Origin: Hydractinia symbiolongicarpus
Taxonomy: Eukaryota; Cnidaria; Hydrozoa; Anthoathecata; Hydractiniidae
Direction of reading: 5' to 3'
Length of the DNA: 64,000 nt
Assembly (NCBI RefSeq): GCF_029227915.1
Contig: NC_079876.1
Coordinates: 23,066,001-23,130,000, forward strand
Shown: positions 1-11,545 of the stretch, in pieces
Layout of the letters: each line of letters starts with the position of its first letter
Numbering within the stretch: position 1 is the stretch's first letter
Made by a program: the position numbers and the translations under genes
Notes under the pieces: generated by a model
Databases searched by the model: none
Told to the model about the DNA's origin: nothing
Seen by the model: the letters and a program-made list of their open reading frames with translations, nothing else

Positions 1-163
1 GTCTGCTTAGCAGATATGAAGTTTAGGAATGCTAAACTGTGTTATCCCAAAAGGTAAATTGTACTTCAATTAAGAGTACATACTTCCCAACTGAATGCTG
101 GTCAAAAATAGTGTGACATTTTTTTATTTTGCTTTTTTAGCCTTTTTTACAAAAAAGTGGATA

Positions 164-480
164 TGTGTGGGTTGCATGATTGTGCAGTGTTGAAAATTTA
201 GAAGGACATAGACCTCAATAGTACTAACAACTCCAGTAGTTTGAACTTTGGAATTAGGTGTTATTTTGTGGGTTACAGCTGTTTTTTGATCCTGAACTTT
301 AATGTAACCCATAGAAACGCTCAATTAACATAAAAGACAGTGGGTTGTGATGTTTAATGCTTATTATTTTAACTCACGTAATTAGGTGTGCACTTTTCTG
401 AAGTTCTAAGTGTGTTTTAGTGAGTTACATTTTGGGTACAAGAAACATACTCTGATTATTAGTGTTATTATAACCCACAT
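164..480. repeat. Left cluster of TGTGGGTTAC-type motifs
   Basis: Several copies or close variants of a 10-bp motif, TGTGGGTTAC, lie in both orientations: forward at 267-276, reverse-complement variants near 304-313 and 470-479, and weaker forms near 164, 340, 371 and 421. At 254-276 the motif is preceded by TTAGGTGT with a short spacer. The same composite recurs at 2547-2567, just before the SWIM/YqaJ pseudogene. Mirror-image copies crowd the region right of that gene. The layout resembles subterminal transposase-binding repeats of a DNA transposon; that reading is inference. Confidence 0.6.
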
Positions 481-2540
481 TATTCAGGAGTAAGCAATGT
501 TGCATAAAATAAACATTATTAAAAGGGAAAGGCTAGTAATAGTTACCAGATGAATTCGCAAGGAAGAATCCACTGAATCTCTCATTAAACTGACATAAGG
601 GATACCAAACAAAAACATACAACACAGTAATTTGTCTCTTTTATAACGGGATGGCAAAAAGAGAAAAAAGCCCTGGGATCGAGGTTGCCCCCAATCTGCA
701 TTATTCTATGTTTATAACCGCTGAAAAAAACATCTAAAAATATAAGCATGTGCAACAAAAAAATTATAAAATAAAAATGAAAAATGTCCAAAAAAATCAA
801 AGGCGTCTAACAACCGTTATGTAAAAAGTGAAATACGCTAAAACTATATACTTGCTTTGCCATTCCAGAAGTACACCAGGGAAAAAAGGAAACCAAACAT
901 TAAAAAACAATCCAACATTTTTCGTTAAGTCATACAAAATCAGCTATTCAGTCTATTCCATACGACAAACCTTCCAAAGTTATACTCAAAACATAAGAAA
1001 ATAATAGTTGAAAACACTTAACAGAGAAATATAAAAACTTGAATCATTTGGTATATTGTATATCTACTGAAATATTTCAATCCAAAATATTAAAAGAACA
1101 GTTTGCTTTAACAGACCCAAACTTATAATCAAGAAAATCATGCATAAAATCAAAGAAAATAACAATGCAGTTTTTTCGAATTTAAGAATCGAATATATTT
1201 CATACGATCGTAACGTAACAGATGTAAACATTGATTTAACTTAATTTACATTTAGGTTTATTATAACGACATCAACACTTCACAATTTAAGTTTAGGTTT
1301 TAGGTTTGTTACACAATGGGTAGTGTTAAAAACAGTAACAACGGAAAAATTACTTTTTACAGTTTTAGTTTCAGCGTCGATGTTCTTAACTTTTTTGACA
1401 AATGCTATCCTCATTATTCTCAATATGTTCTTAACATGACAATGGCCTGAAAATACCTTTTAATGCCTTAATAAAATAAAGCATGCTAAAGTTACTATAG
1501 CCAGCTAATGGCAATTTCTACTACATGTAACGGTCCATTGCATGGACACAAAAAAGTTCAGTTAGTTTGATATACAATAAAAAAGTAAACTTTTAATTTT
1601 ATGCGTCATGCAAATGTTTATATGTAATGCAAACTATCAAGCTTAGACATATTTTTAGAATATTCTAAACTTCTGACCTTTTTTTCAGAGTATATTCTTT
1701 ACAAAATAGGTGCTTCAAGAAAATATTCTCCGGCTCAAGGCACAACAACAAACTTAATATTTAAGAAAAAAATTAACTCTGAAAGAAACGGTTAAAAAAT
1801 TCTTATACACCAAAATTCATTCTATTTGTCTATTAAATAATTTAAACAACACACCTGCTTTTCGTTAGCTTTCTCAGTAAGGTCGCTAGCTAGGGTTTTC
1901 TTTGAATAAAAGTCCAATCAGTTTTTTACTTTTATTACTAAATTTCGCTTCATCCCAAAGAGAACAAATTGAAAATGTATGCTACAATTGTTTGATGTAT
2001 TTCCAATAAATTCTTTTGGTGATGTTATATCATTGTACGTCTTTCTTCGTTTTAAAAAATATTTCCACAACAACAGTTTGTTTTTTACATTTTAGATTCA
2101 TATTCGAATGCGATACAACCTTGTTCCCAGAACACAAAAATGGAAAATATAGAAAAACATATAAGCTTTATTCTAACCTCATGATGGGTAAACTTTGTTT
2201 GAAATAACGTTTTCAGGATTAATTTGAAAAACAGACAACCTTCTTCACTTCGGTTTTCTTTTGTCAGTTAATAAACAACTTGTTTCCATGAGATACTGTG
2301 TTACCATAGTAAACCGGGGTAAAATTAAATTATTTTAACCATAACGGCCGAAAACAGCACTGTAGCATAAATGACAAATGGACCCCTGATTTTTTATTTG
2401 ACGGCTTACTTATTTTTATAGTAAATTTTAGCGTACGGCCACGTCATAAGAAAGTGACCCGTGACTCCCGTGCCATGGACTCATAGTTTTACTCATGCAA
2501 CGGAATTGATATATAAGATCATCAATACAATTTCTTCTGA
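481..2540. other. AT-rich stretch without recognisable gene
   Basis: Both strands were read. Only short, low-complexity open frames occur, with no conserved motif, splice structure or RNA gene that I can support. It probably belongs to the left half of the SWIM/YqaJ element, because the same repeated motif flanks it on both sides. Confidence 0.5.
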
Positions 2541-2699
2541 CTGGAATTAGGTGTTTATGTGGGTTACAGGAACAAGAAATCACAAACTCTAAAAAAACAC
2601 TAATTGCAAATGTTTTTTATAATACGGGTTTCTCGTATTCCCTCCCTCATTTTCAAGTCGCATTAGAACCGAGGCTTGGAATGGTAGAATATTGTCAAA

Positions 2700-4351
2700 A
2701 TGGCTACGGAAAGTGGAAGAAACAGTGCTGTGAGTAAAGAAGAAATGTTGGAACTGTTATTAAGAGATATTGATTTACCAATTGCAATTATTAATGAGTC
2801 AAAAAAAGAAGCTGTTGAATTAGATACTTGGGGAAAGTTTTTGTCTCTTCTTCCTGCGTTCACAATAAAAGAAATTGAAGAACATCGTTTATGAAGTGGG
2901 AAAACGCCAGAGAGTTCTATAATAAAAACTCTTGATCGTGGGAGAAAGTTTAAAAATGAAAGATATTTAACTTCAGATTCAGTGAGTACAAAATGGGATG
3001 AACAATGCTTTTATTTAAAATGTCAGTCTAAGGCAAGCATAAAGAAAGAAAAACGATATGTGTCTGTAGCACTGTGTAGGTCAAGTGGAAAAGTTAGCAA
3101 TGCAAAATGTTCTCGTCCTGCTGACTTAAGTGGCTAATGCAACCACATAGTGGCATTCCTACTTGAGATTGTGGACTATTCCTTAAACCAGCTCCCAAAT
3201 GTGCCAAAAGAAATTTCTTGTATAAGTCATCTACGACAATGGAGGGTTCCAGGCGAAGTGTCGAATAAAGCTCTTAAACTTATGGATACAGTTATTCAAA
3301 GCCAGACTGCTTCACGAGGAATATCATCAACTCTATACGATCCTAGGAGGGATAAAGATACACTGCAAGATAGCTTGAATTTAATGCAAGCTAAGTTGCA
3401 GGAAAGGGACAAAAAAATTGGATTTGCTTGTTGTGTAGCGCCTGTTGGATTGAACCAAGAAAAAATAAATACAAAATTTGGTCAATTTGTTGTTGGTTCA
3501 CCTCTTTCTTTTCACCTGAATCCAGTTGCTTTTACAACAAAAGTTGAAACAAACATAAACAAAATAAAAAATCTGTTGAGTACGATTACACTGAACTACC
3601 CTTATTATTTATAAAAGAGGAAAATGAGCTAGTACCAAAAGATTGGGTCAATACTCCTACAGAACAGAATTATCTTAATTCTATCAAAATATCTAGAGAA
3701 AAGTGCAGATTGTTGGAAACTCATACAGTTTCACAAAGTAAGAATGAGCTGTGAAAATTGTCAAAAAAATGGCAGATTGGTTGGTTCAAGCGAAGGTATT
3801 TATTCGAAAAAAAAATTTTGAAAGCCTTGTTGACATTTTTTTATCCACAAAAGAAGAAAAAGATCTCCATACCCTGTGCGTGAGAATTTTAAACATGGGA
3901 AACTGTATGAACCTATTGCTCAAGAAAATATGAAGATGTTATGCAATTTTACTTAAACCGCGATGTCGAAGTACGAGAAACTTGGTGTGTAATTCAACCA
4001 AACCTTTTTTGGCTTGTCGCAAGTCCTGATGGACTTCGATCAGTTGATAATAACAACATATTAGGACTTGTTGAAATTAAATGCCCCAAAAGTAAAAGGA
4101 ATCACAATATACACGACCTAATTTCCGACAGCTTGTTCTATGTTAATAAAATTGATGGCAAACTTGCTTTAAAAAAAGATCATCCCAGTGGATATTACAC
4201 TCAAATTCAGATGGCAATGGGCTTGTCAGGAGCTATGTTTTGTGATTTTGTTGTTTTTGTGTTTAATGAATTGATTATTGTTAGAACTCCTTTTGATGTA
4301 AATTATTTTTATGAGTTAATTCCCATGCTACAAAAAAACACATGTTGCATA
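2700..4351 (+). pseudogene. SWIM zinc-finger / YqaJ-type exonuclease protein of a mobile element, decayed
   Basis: A single reading runs through several disabled frames. From 2700 an N-terminal part starts MATESGRNSAVSKEE and is broken by a stop after EEHRL (about 2892). A SWIM-like segment follows, with a second stop directly before CNHIVAFLLEIVDY (about 3135), then ISSTLYDPRR near 3320. A frame change near 3580 leads into LFIKEENELVPKDW, followed by a stop near 3752 and another frame change near 3925. The C-terminal part (3941-4351) has the lambda-exonuclease/YqaJ core: ASPDGL, then VEIKCP with the E-x-K pair, then GYYTQIQMAMGLSG with the conserved glutamine. YqaJ nucleases resect double-stranded DNA. 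SWIM plus YqaJ proteins are recurrent in invertebrate genomes, probably on transposons. At least five disabling lesions mean no product is expected. Confidence 0.75.
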
Positions 4352-4500
4352 TATATAAATATATATAAAATATATATAAATATATATATATAATATATAT
4401 ATATATATATAAATATATTTAAATATATATAAAATATATATAAAATGTAATATAGTATATATAAAATGTATATATATATATATTTATATATATATATATA
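4346..4500. repeat. (TA)n/ATATATAA microsatellite
   Basis: About 150 bp of nearly pure alternating TA with occasional A runs, directly after the YqaJ frame. It overwrites the natural end of that frame and creates a meaningless Tyr/Ile tail. Confidence 0.9.
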
Positions 4501-4526
4501 AGGTTTTCACATACCCAATATGATAT

Positions 4527-5663
4527 TGTGGGTTACAGTACTTTTATTTAAGCTTTTTTAATCAAATATTAATGAACTATTTCACACAAAACTAATAAAC
4601 TATCTAGATATTTCCAGGACTCTTTATAAAACTTGAAAATAAAAACAACTGAGCAAAAACTACATAAACCATATGAACTAAAGTTAATGACTTTAATAAA
4701 TTATGCAACTTTTAAATAGCTAAAGAACTGCTGTCATATATATCATAAAATCATTCTGTTCAACATAGTACAATTTGCAGCAAAGTCATTGTTGGGAATT
4801 TCGTAGCCTTTTTTTATTCTGTGATGTTGACAAAAGGGTAAAAGATTGAATTCGTGGCTTCGCAGTAACACGCATTTTTGAGATATCCCGGGTGTTAGTT
4901 GATTCTTGGCTGTTCTTATGTTAGAAATTCCACACTTTTTTTTCTGAAACTAAATGGAGTAGCTTTTGCCTACTTTTAGTTGGTTTACCAGTGATTGATA
5001 GTTGATAAAGAACATTGGGTTGCTTTAATGATAAATCGTCTTGTGGTTTGTATATAGGAGTTAAAAATTGTGGGTTACAATTAAAAAAATTATACTCCTG
5101 ATAAAAAGTTTCATAATACCCTGTTAAGGCACATATTTTTCTTTTGTTCCTTTTTCCTGGATACTGTGACCAAACTTATTTACTATTGCAACCCACAATT
5201 TTGAGTTTAAAGCTAAAAAAGCTGTACTTTTTTTGAAGAAAAAATTATACTAACTGGTACTATACTAAACTACCAATATCAATCAATATGCGGATAATTT
5301 GATTAATCACAACAGTTTTTAAGTCATATAACCCACAAAACTGCACCAAGAACATAAAAACAGACACTTATCTACAGCATAGGCAAAGTGAAGGTTCTCT
5401 CAGGCTAATAAATATAAAAGTACTACAAGTCTTCTTGGCACCTGTTTTTAGAATGTAATCCACAATAACACACCTAAATATCTTGGTGCTTGTATCTATG
5501 TAACCCACATGGCATTGTAACCCACAATTTCACACCTGTCTTATAAAAATAGAACTGGTATAACCTACAGTATTTGGTTCCTTTTCCAAATTAAGCACAT
5601 ATTATCCAGAATTTTTAAGGGCATAAATTTTTTACTGTAACCCACATAATCACACCTAAGCAC
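4527..5663. repeat. Right cluster of TGTGGGTTAC / GTAACCCACA motifs
   Basis: Forward copies sit at 4527-4536 and 5069-5078. Reverse copies or one-mismatch variants sit at 5188, 5328, 5455, 5500, 5517 and 5637. Three reverse copies (5455, 5517, 5637) are followed after 4 bp by CACACCT, the complement of the AGGTGT partner seen at 254 and 2547. The left flank carries the composite in forward orientation and the right flank in reverse, so the pair forms an inverted subterminal arrangement around the SWIM/YqaJ frame. No coding sequence was recognised in this stretch. Confidence 0.65.
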
Positions 5664-5751
5664 CATTTTGTTTGGATGTCATTAAAAATGTCACAAAACC
5701 CATGTTAATATTTGACTGGCATCACTGGTTAAAAAATTGTTCAAATATTAT

Positions 5752-6587
5752 TTATAACAGGCCTTGCCATGAGCAAAAAACCTCCCGAGCAATTAATTGC
5801 TCGCGTCAGAGTGTCTACGCGAGCAATTTTGCTTGCCATATTTTTCGCTAAAAAAACTTTACATTTAGTCTCTTTTTCAGGAGAGGTGTGCGCCTTGGCA
5901 CACACCTAAATCGTTTTGGGTGTGTGATTAAAACGTCCGCCACATTTCCAGTTTGGTCGGACATGTCCGTAGCTCGTTTTGAACTTTCGTCGGTTAAAAC
6001 GTCCGATAGATTTCCGGTTGAACACTTTTAGATCTCAGAATTATTGAATAGTCCTGGTCCTTTAAATCCACAAGCAAGCCTATCCATAGCCAACCTGACC
6101 ATCCTAGCTAATTCACCAACTCCTGACTTAGTTAAAAAACTACGTAGACATAAATCTCTTTTGCCCGGCCCCTTCGTCGTTGGTAACCAGGTCTTACATA
6201 AGAAATCCAGCCATGCGGTTCTTAACTAATGCGGAGGTGAACGCCGCCAGAGCACGGATGACGCAAGTCTGCAAAACTGCACTTACAGGCGGAACAGACA
6301 ATTTATCACGGATTTAATTGTAGATAATTTCTTCATTTGATGAAACAATTGGAAACCATAGCAGGTCCAAATTTAATGGATTATTTTCTTTATGCCGCAA
6401 CTGTTATTCAAACAATTTTCTTTTCAGTTTCACTTAAAAGACCAATCAATTCTTGAGAAAAATGTTTACACTTATCTCAAAATGTTAATTTTTACGCGAG
6501 CAATAGAATGCCCGGGTAACGAGCATCTACGCGAGCACTACGCGGGCGCTAGCAATTGCTCGCGACTCATGGCAAGGCCTGTTATAA
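5752..6587. mobile_element. 0.83-kb inverted-repeat element (MITE-like)
   Basis: The ends are near-perfect inverted repeats: CAGGCCTTGCCATGAG at 5758-5773 and its complement at 6566-6581. Both ends are bordered by TTATAA (5752-5757 and 6582-6587), a likely target duplication, although TTATAA is itself palindromic. Inside each end the motif GCTCGCG recurs several times (5803-5826 and 6495-6564), giving extended imperfect inverted repeats. A 61-codon frame at 6044-6229 has no recognisable domain and I do not call it a gene. A CAGG-type terminus recalls hAT-like elements, but the expected 8-bp duplication is not seen, so the superfamily stays open. Confidence 0.75.
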
Positions 6588-6941
6588 ATATTAAGTCATT
6601 GACCTAAGGTTGTCGGGTCTTTTTTAATATATGAAAATCAAACAAACATAATAATAGCACTGAATATAACATACCTCTGTTGGGATATGAAGATTGGTCA
6701 ACCCTTTTATCCTACAATAAAAATGTTAAATGTAAATGTACCGTACAAAGTTAAAATATTTTTTACAAAAGTTCAGATTACTTCCTTTGTTGACTAGCAG
6801 ACTCTTATTAACTGAGACAAAATGAGGTTTCATGAGGATGAAGCAAGACATAGGCAGTGAAGAAGGAAGGTTCTGATTGTTTATAAAGGAGTGACATGAT
6901 GAGCTAAGAAGCAGGCTAAGCATTTGTACCATTAGAGATTT

Positions 6942-7118
6942 TATCAAGATAAGAAGATTGAGTTGTTGGAACACTTGGAAAGAATGGTCTTGGATAATTG
7001 GGTATGGAAGGGAGACTTAATAATTTCTGGGGCCAATCCCAGTGATAGACTGAGAAAGACTTGGCAAGAGGTAATAAGGACAGATGCAGAGGAATTATTT
7101 CAACATAGTCCAGATTGA
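6942..7118 (+). pseudogene. C-terminal scrap of a non-LTR retrotransposon ORF
   Basis: The open reading from about 6942 gives LLEHLERMVLDNWVWKGD, then SDRLRKTWQEVIRTDAEELF. This matches the C-terminal tail common to RTE-like non-LTR retrotransposons, where a GHVERM-type segment is followed by GRPRKTW and a D-M-x-x-L ending. Nothing of the reverse transcriptase precedes it here. It lies upstream of a same-strand RT fragment at 7960-8690, so the two cannot be one simple collinear copy. Confidence 0.5.
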
Positions 7119-7959
7119 TTATAATATAATCATTAATCCTTTCCTTCTGCCTTTTATTAATACTTTTCTATTTATATCTAATTCCCAAAAATCATTTTAG
7201 GAGAACACTTATTTTCCCCTGCAGTTTATTTTCACTGCAGCAGTTAGCGCATGACTGTTACACTTTCCTGATTTTCTGAAATAATTTGGTTTTATACCTA
7301 ACATGGAACAGGGAACTGCAGGTGGGCGATTGAAGAACCTGCTCTCTGTAGACTTGTACATATTTTTAAAATTCACATCAATACTAAATAGCTTGCTACC
7401 TGTTTGATATTACACTTTTAGCTATTTGGTATTACTCTTATTGTATTTTTTCCTTATGCTTTTCTCTGTCTAAATTTTCATCTTTATACTTTTATCTGCT
7501 TGCAAGATTGCTGTTTATCTCCTTCAGTTAACCATGAGGCAACAAAGTAAAGTGGTTTCACTTTCTTGAAAATCTGTATGGAAAGCCAAGTTTTTTTGTA
7601 GACTCACAATTTTATTTTTATGTTTTAACAACACTCCGTGGCATTTGAAACAGATCAGATTATTTCTAACACACACACTTTATCCTCTTGACAAAGCAAC
7701 AATAAAAAATGGTGAAGGACATTAAGGTAATATCTAGTGATGAGTGTGTTCCACAAAAAAAACTCCTCATATGTGAAATACAACTAAAATCCCTAAAACA
7801 TTAAACTAACCCATTTATACGAAGACTTAACTGCTGGAAATTGAATAATGTTACACAAAGGTTTTAGGCGATTGTTTTCTGGGAAGGTTAACACTGTGAA
7901 GAGAATACAGAGGACACCTGGAAGCTAAGCTCTCCTAACCTCCACTGATAAAATATGTG
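7119..7959. other. No gene recognised
   Basis: AT-rich sequence with only short frames. The last 150 bp may be the start of the retrotransposon fragment that follows, but I cannot place an edge. Confidence 0.4.
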
Positions 7960-8690
7960 GCAAAACTAGGACACAACACCACAGAACGGGTTATGTGGTG
8001 GTGAAATTACGAAGTAGTGTTGCTATGGCTAAAAAAGGCAGTGTTGGAAGTTATAAAAGCAGAGTTGTAATAAAGAAGAATATTTATACAAGCCAAATGT
8101 AATGCTAAAAGATCTGTATAAACTCCTAAGAAGACTGCTGAGGTAAAAAAGTTTGCTGAACCCAAACCTGGTATGAAAGACATCTTTAAAATAGCAAGCA
8201 GATAAGAAATGATAACCAAGATACCATTTGAGATAAATGTGTCAACGATGATTCTGGAAGCCTTGCAACAGATATCAAGGCTAAGAAGGCCTTGCAAAAC
8301 TATGAGTGCGTTCTAAATATATAGAGTTTCCATGGAATTTCAATAACCTGACCACTAACTCAGTTGCTGGTCCTGCTATTCTTATCACGTTCGACAGTGC
8401 TAAAAGCTATTGTCAAAAGGGAACCAGACAAGGCTGCTGGTCCTTCAGGAAAAGAAAAAGAGGAAATTACAGGAGACTAAAACTCCTGGATTATGTCATG
8501 AAAGTAATGGAGAAAGTACTCAAAAACATTATCAGGAATAGAATCTTCATAGATAACATGCCAATTTACTGCATGCCAAGATGCGGCACAATTGACGCAA
8601 TATTCATCCTTTGGCAGTTGCTTAATGCTGCAAATAATATGGTTTCTAAAATACTGTTGTTACATATACCCCAGTCAAGGTTAGTTTAAC
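7960..8690 (+). pseudogene. Degenerate non-LTR retrotransposon, linker and early RT
   Basis: Reading across frames, the stretch near 8000-8290 resembles the basic linker before the reverse transcriptase. It passes through an ECVLNIEFPW-like motif near 8300 and a PDKAAGPSG-type motif near 8420-8455 in another frame. From 8470 the 127-codon frame that starts at 8306 reads LKLLDYVMKVMEKVLKNIIR, then IDNMPIYCMPRCGTIDAIFI. This corresponds to the first RT blocks of RTE/CR1-like elements. The catalytic Y-x-D-D block is absent; sequence similarity stops near 8690. Several stops and frame shifts make it non-functional. Confidence 0.7.
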
Positions 8691-8799
8691 ACTAATTAGA
8701 TGAGCCATTATTTTTTTTTGCAAAAATGTATTCTTGCAGAAAGCATGCCATTTTAATGCTTTTTTCGTGTTTGTGACTAAAAAAATAGCTGTTTAATTA

Positions 8800-9620
8800 A
8801 GTACTATTTGTTAGTTAGTTATTGATTCATTGTAGACAGTTCCATCACAAAGGTTTACCAAAATGCAACTGTCACGATTTTGTCAATACTAGCTACTCGT
8901 TCACTATCGTTTTTATCAGACATAGATCTAATAATTGGGGTTGCTAATAAGCCAGATGACAAAATGTGGTATCTATTTTTAACCAATCCAATTATATACA
9001 CGTTCGATATAAATACGAACACTTTCAATTGTCTGTTTGTCTTAACTTCTTTCAAACTGAGCTGTTTTGTTCCTTTGGTGAAACTTCAAATGATTAACTC
9101 GACACCAGCTGTAGCTGTAAACTCATCAATAAATCTAAATCCCTGATCAGCTGAAATTTGATTGCCCGGATGTTGGTCTCTTATTTTCATTAATTAACTC
9201 AACATCACTTATACGCCCATCAAGTGTCTTCAATAAGAAGAATGGAGCCATGTGGAGTACAACCAACAATAAATTTACCAGTAGAATGCTTTTTGTAGTT
9301 AGAATAAATTGTAGCTCTATCCTGTAACTTTTTTGATGTTTGATAAATAATTCCGTGAATTACTTATCAAACATCTAAAAAATTAATCTAATCAATTATG
9401 CCAGTTAATGCTTAGGAAATATTGCCGAAATGTATTAGGTAATGTTCCTATATATGCTTCATGGTCAGGACATTTAATTAAACCAGACATCCTGATGTAA
9501 ATAAGATCAATCTACTTCCAGAAGATATTATTAAGAATGTTTTGTTGCTGCAAAATTGATCTGCTAAACTTATCCATGGTATATTGAGTAGCTTAGCTTA
9601 GTTTTCCAATGTCATTAAAA
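8800..9620 (-). pseudogene. Fossil DDE transposase (Kolobok/THAP-type, DDE_4-like)
   Basis: Read on the minus strand from about 9600 downwards, pieces in different frames line up with this transposase class. LIKCPDHEAYIGTLPNTF is followed by IIYQTSKKLQDRATIYSNYK, then KHSTGKFIVGCTPHGSILL, then DGRISDVELINE, then DQGFRFIDEFTATAGVELI. The end is KNRYHILSSGLLATPIIRS and IDKIVTVA. The order and spacing match the region from the second catalytic aspartate to the C-terminal R-I-x-x-E-R / hIL segment. Stops and frame changes interrupt every block. Family assignment rests on motif order alone; Kolobok, IS4EU and related DDE_4 groups are not distinguished. Confidence 0.65.
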
Positions 9621-10561
9621 GTTGGTCCTTAAAAGTGTGCAGATCTATTTATGGTTGGTAGAAAACGTCTTAGGATGCTCATATATAACACTAAAATGTT
9701 TGATTGTTATACCAGTATAAAATTTAACTTTATCAGCTTAGATCTTTGACAGAAGTGTTAGTAATTGTTTTGTAACTTGTTTTCTTTAATTTGTTTTTGT
9801 GATAAAATAAAATCATTTGAAATATAAGTCACATAATTTGAGATTTTATAGCAATAATTTAATTATTGTTTAGTTTTTTTTTAGTAAATTTTAAAAATGT
9901 CACACAATTTTTGACTGCAATTCTAAAGTTTTGCTTTCTAGCTTGCAACAAGAAAGAAAACATGCTTACCATTTTGAGTGCTGTTTTCCCCATGTAATAG
10001 CTCGGACAGTAGCAACTGTGGATGCAACAAAAGATGTAGCTAATACAATATTCTTTGGTGTCAAATTGTTTTTATTGAAAATCTTACTAAAACTTGGTGC
10101 CATATTTTGTCAAGCACCACAACACCAACCTTGGACTTTTGACCTACGATAACAATTCGGTCCAAACAGAAGCAAAATAGATTGACTCTGTGTGTGTCAA
10201 GATTTAGAGATTACCCCCAACGGATACAACTGCTAAGTTTAGCCGAATTTTTAATTTATTGTGCGAAGGCTAACTTCGCACGTAACTGAGAAAATCTAGC
10301 TTGACTAGTGTTTATGGTCCAGCTTCGAAATTCTCAGAAAAGACGAAAAATGCGGGAAGGAAATCGTCCACCTGACCAGAAACCCAAGAACTCGAACATT
10401 GTTGGGAAAATGAAAACAATATAAAAAAGAGCCTTGCACACCGAAAAGGCAAAGAGGGCGTTGCAAGATCCAAAGATTGCAATAGTAGCGTCTTAGTTGC
10501 AAGAGTTATTTCCTGCTCTAGCAAGTAATATATTTTAGCTATAAACAATAATGATGTGGTG
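9621..10561. other. No gene recognised; small GTGCGAAG hairpin
   Basis: A 73-codon frame at 9931-10152 has no recognised domain. An 8-bp-arm hairpin (GTGCGAAG...CTTCGCAC) lies at 10260-10280. Somewhat GC-richer sequence at 10310-10500 may be transposon-derived but matches nothing I know. Confidence 0.35.
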
Positions 10562-11545
10562 TCACACATAATAGTACGTCAATATAAGGAGTAAGGAGAA
10601 CAAATTAAAATTTTCAATTTTACGAATATTTAATGGTAGCTCGTTGTATAGTGTAACACCCATTGAAAAGAAACCAGTTTTTGCATATTTGAGTTTTGTG
10701 AATGGAATTTGTAATTTATAACCATCATTTCTTGTCCCCATACCATGGGACTGTACTTTAAAGTAATCAATAAAGTTTGCACATGTTTTCCTTTCTAAAC
10801 ATTTTCGCACAAGTAGAATTGATTGTTTCTTTAATACGTTTTCAACAGGTGGTTGGCTTGTTCCAGTGACCGTTTCAGCTAGATTATCAATGGATTTAAG
10901 CTTATTTCTTTGCATTTGGCTTAAATTTAAGTTTACCATACAGTTGTATGTTATGCAAGTATTGCTCACTATTGAAAAGGTAGTCAGCAAACTAATTTCA
11001 AGCAGAACCTTTGATTCCAACACTTTTCAACTTTTCCAGTAGAATTGAATGGTTTAAAGTGTCAAAAGCCTTTGATAAGTCAATATAAAGTGCACCTACC
11101 AAGTTGCCTTTGTCAACAGCTTTGCGAATATTGTCTGTCAGCAGGATGGTAGCTAGCTCAGTTGAACGTCTTTTCCGATTACCGAACTGATTTTCTGATA
11201 AGATGTTGTTATTTTCGAGGTAATCAGATAGTTGTTTATGGACAGCCTTCTCGTAGTCTAGTAAAATAAACTCATCATTTTTCTCGAGGATTTTTGATAA
11301 GGAAGAAAGTACGGAAATCGGACAATAATTGTTGTTGTTGTCAGTTGCACCTCCTTTGTGAATTGGGCTAATTTCGCAATTTTCCACTCAGTTGGAACCA
11401 GTCCAGTGGAAATCGACATGTTGATGAGGTGAGTTAATGGAACCGATAGGGGTTGGGCAGCATCTTTCAGGATTCCTGGAGGTAGGTTGTCACAACCAGC
11501 AGCTTTTCTCCGTTTTAGTGATCTCAGTTCTTTTTCCACAAAAAT
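10562..11545 (-). pseudogene. CR1/Jockey-like non-LTR retrotransposon, internally deleted
   Basis: On the minus strand the frame from 11539 reads LKRRKAAGCDNLPPGILKDA and LINMSISTGLVPTEWKIAK. It then slips frame near 11380 into ISPIHKGGATDNNNNYCPIS. RT blocks follow: ISVLSSLSKILEK, NQFGNRKRRSTELA, and LVGALYIDLSKAFDTLNHSI (first catalytic aspartate in LSKAFD). At about 11000 the reading jumps to the far C-terminus (QSHGMGTRNDGYKLQIPFTK, LYNELPLNIRKIENF). The YADD block and thumb are therefore deleted. A short extra segment (NDEFILLDYE) also interrupts the RT. The element is dead and lies in the intergenic region upstream of UGCG. Confidence 0.85.
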
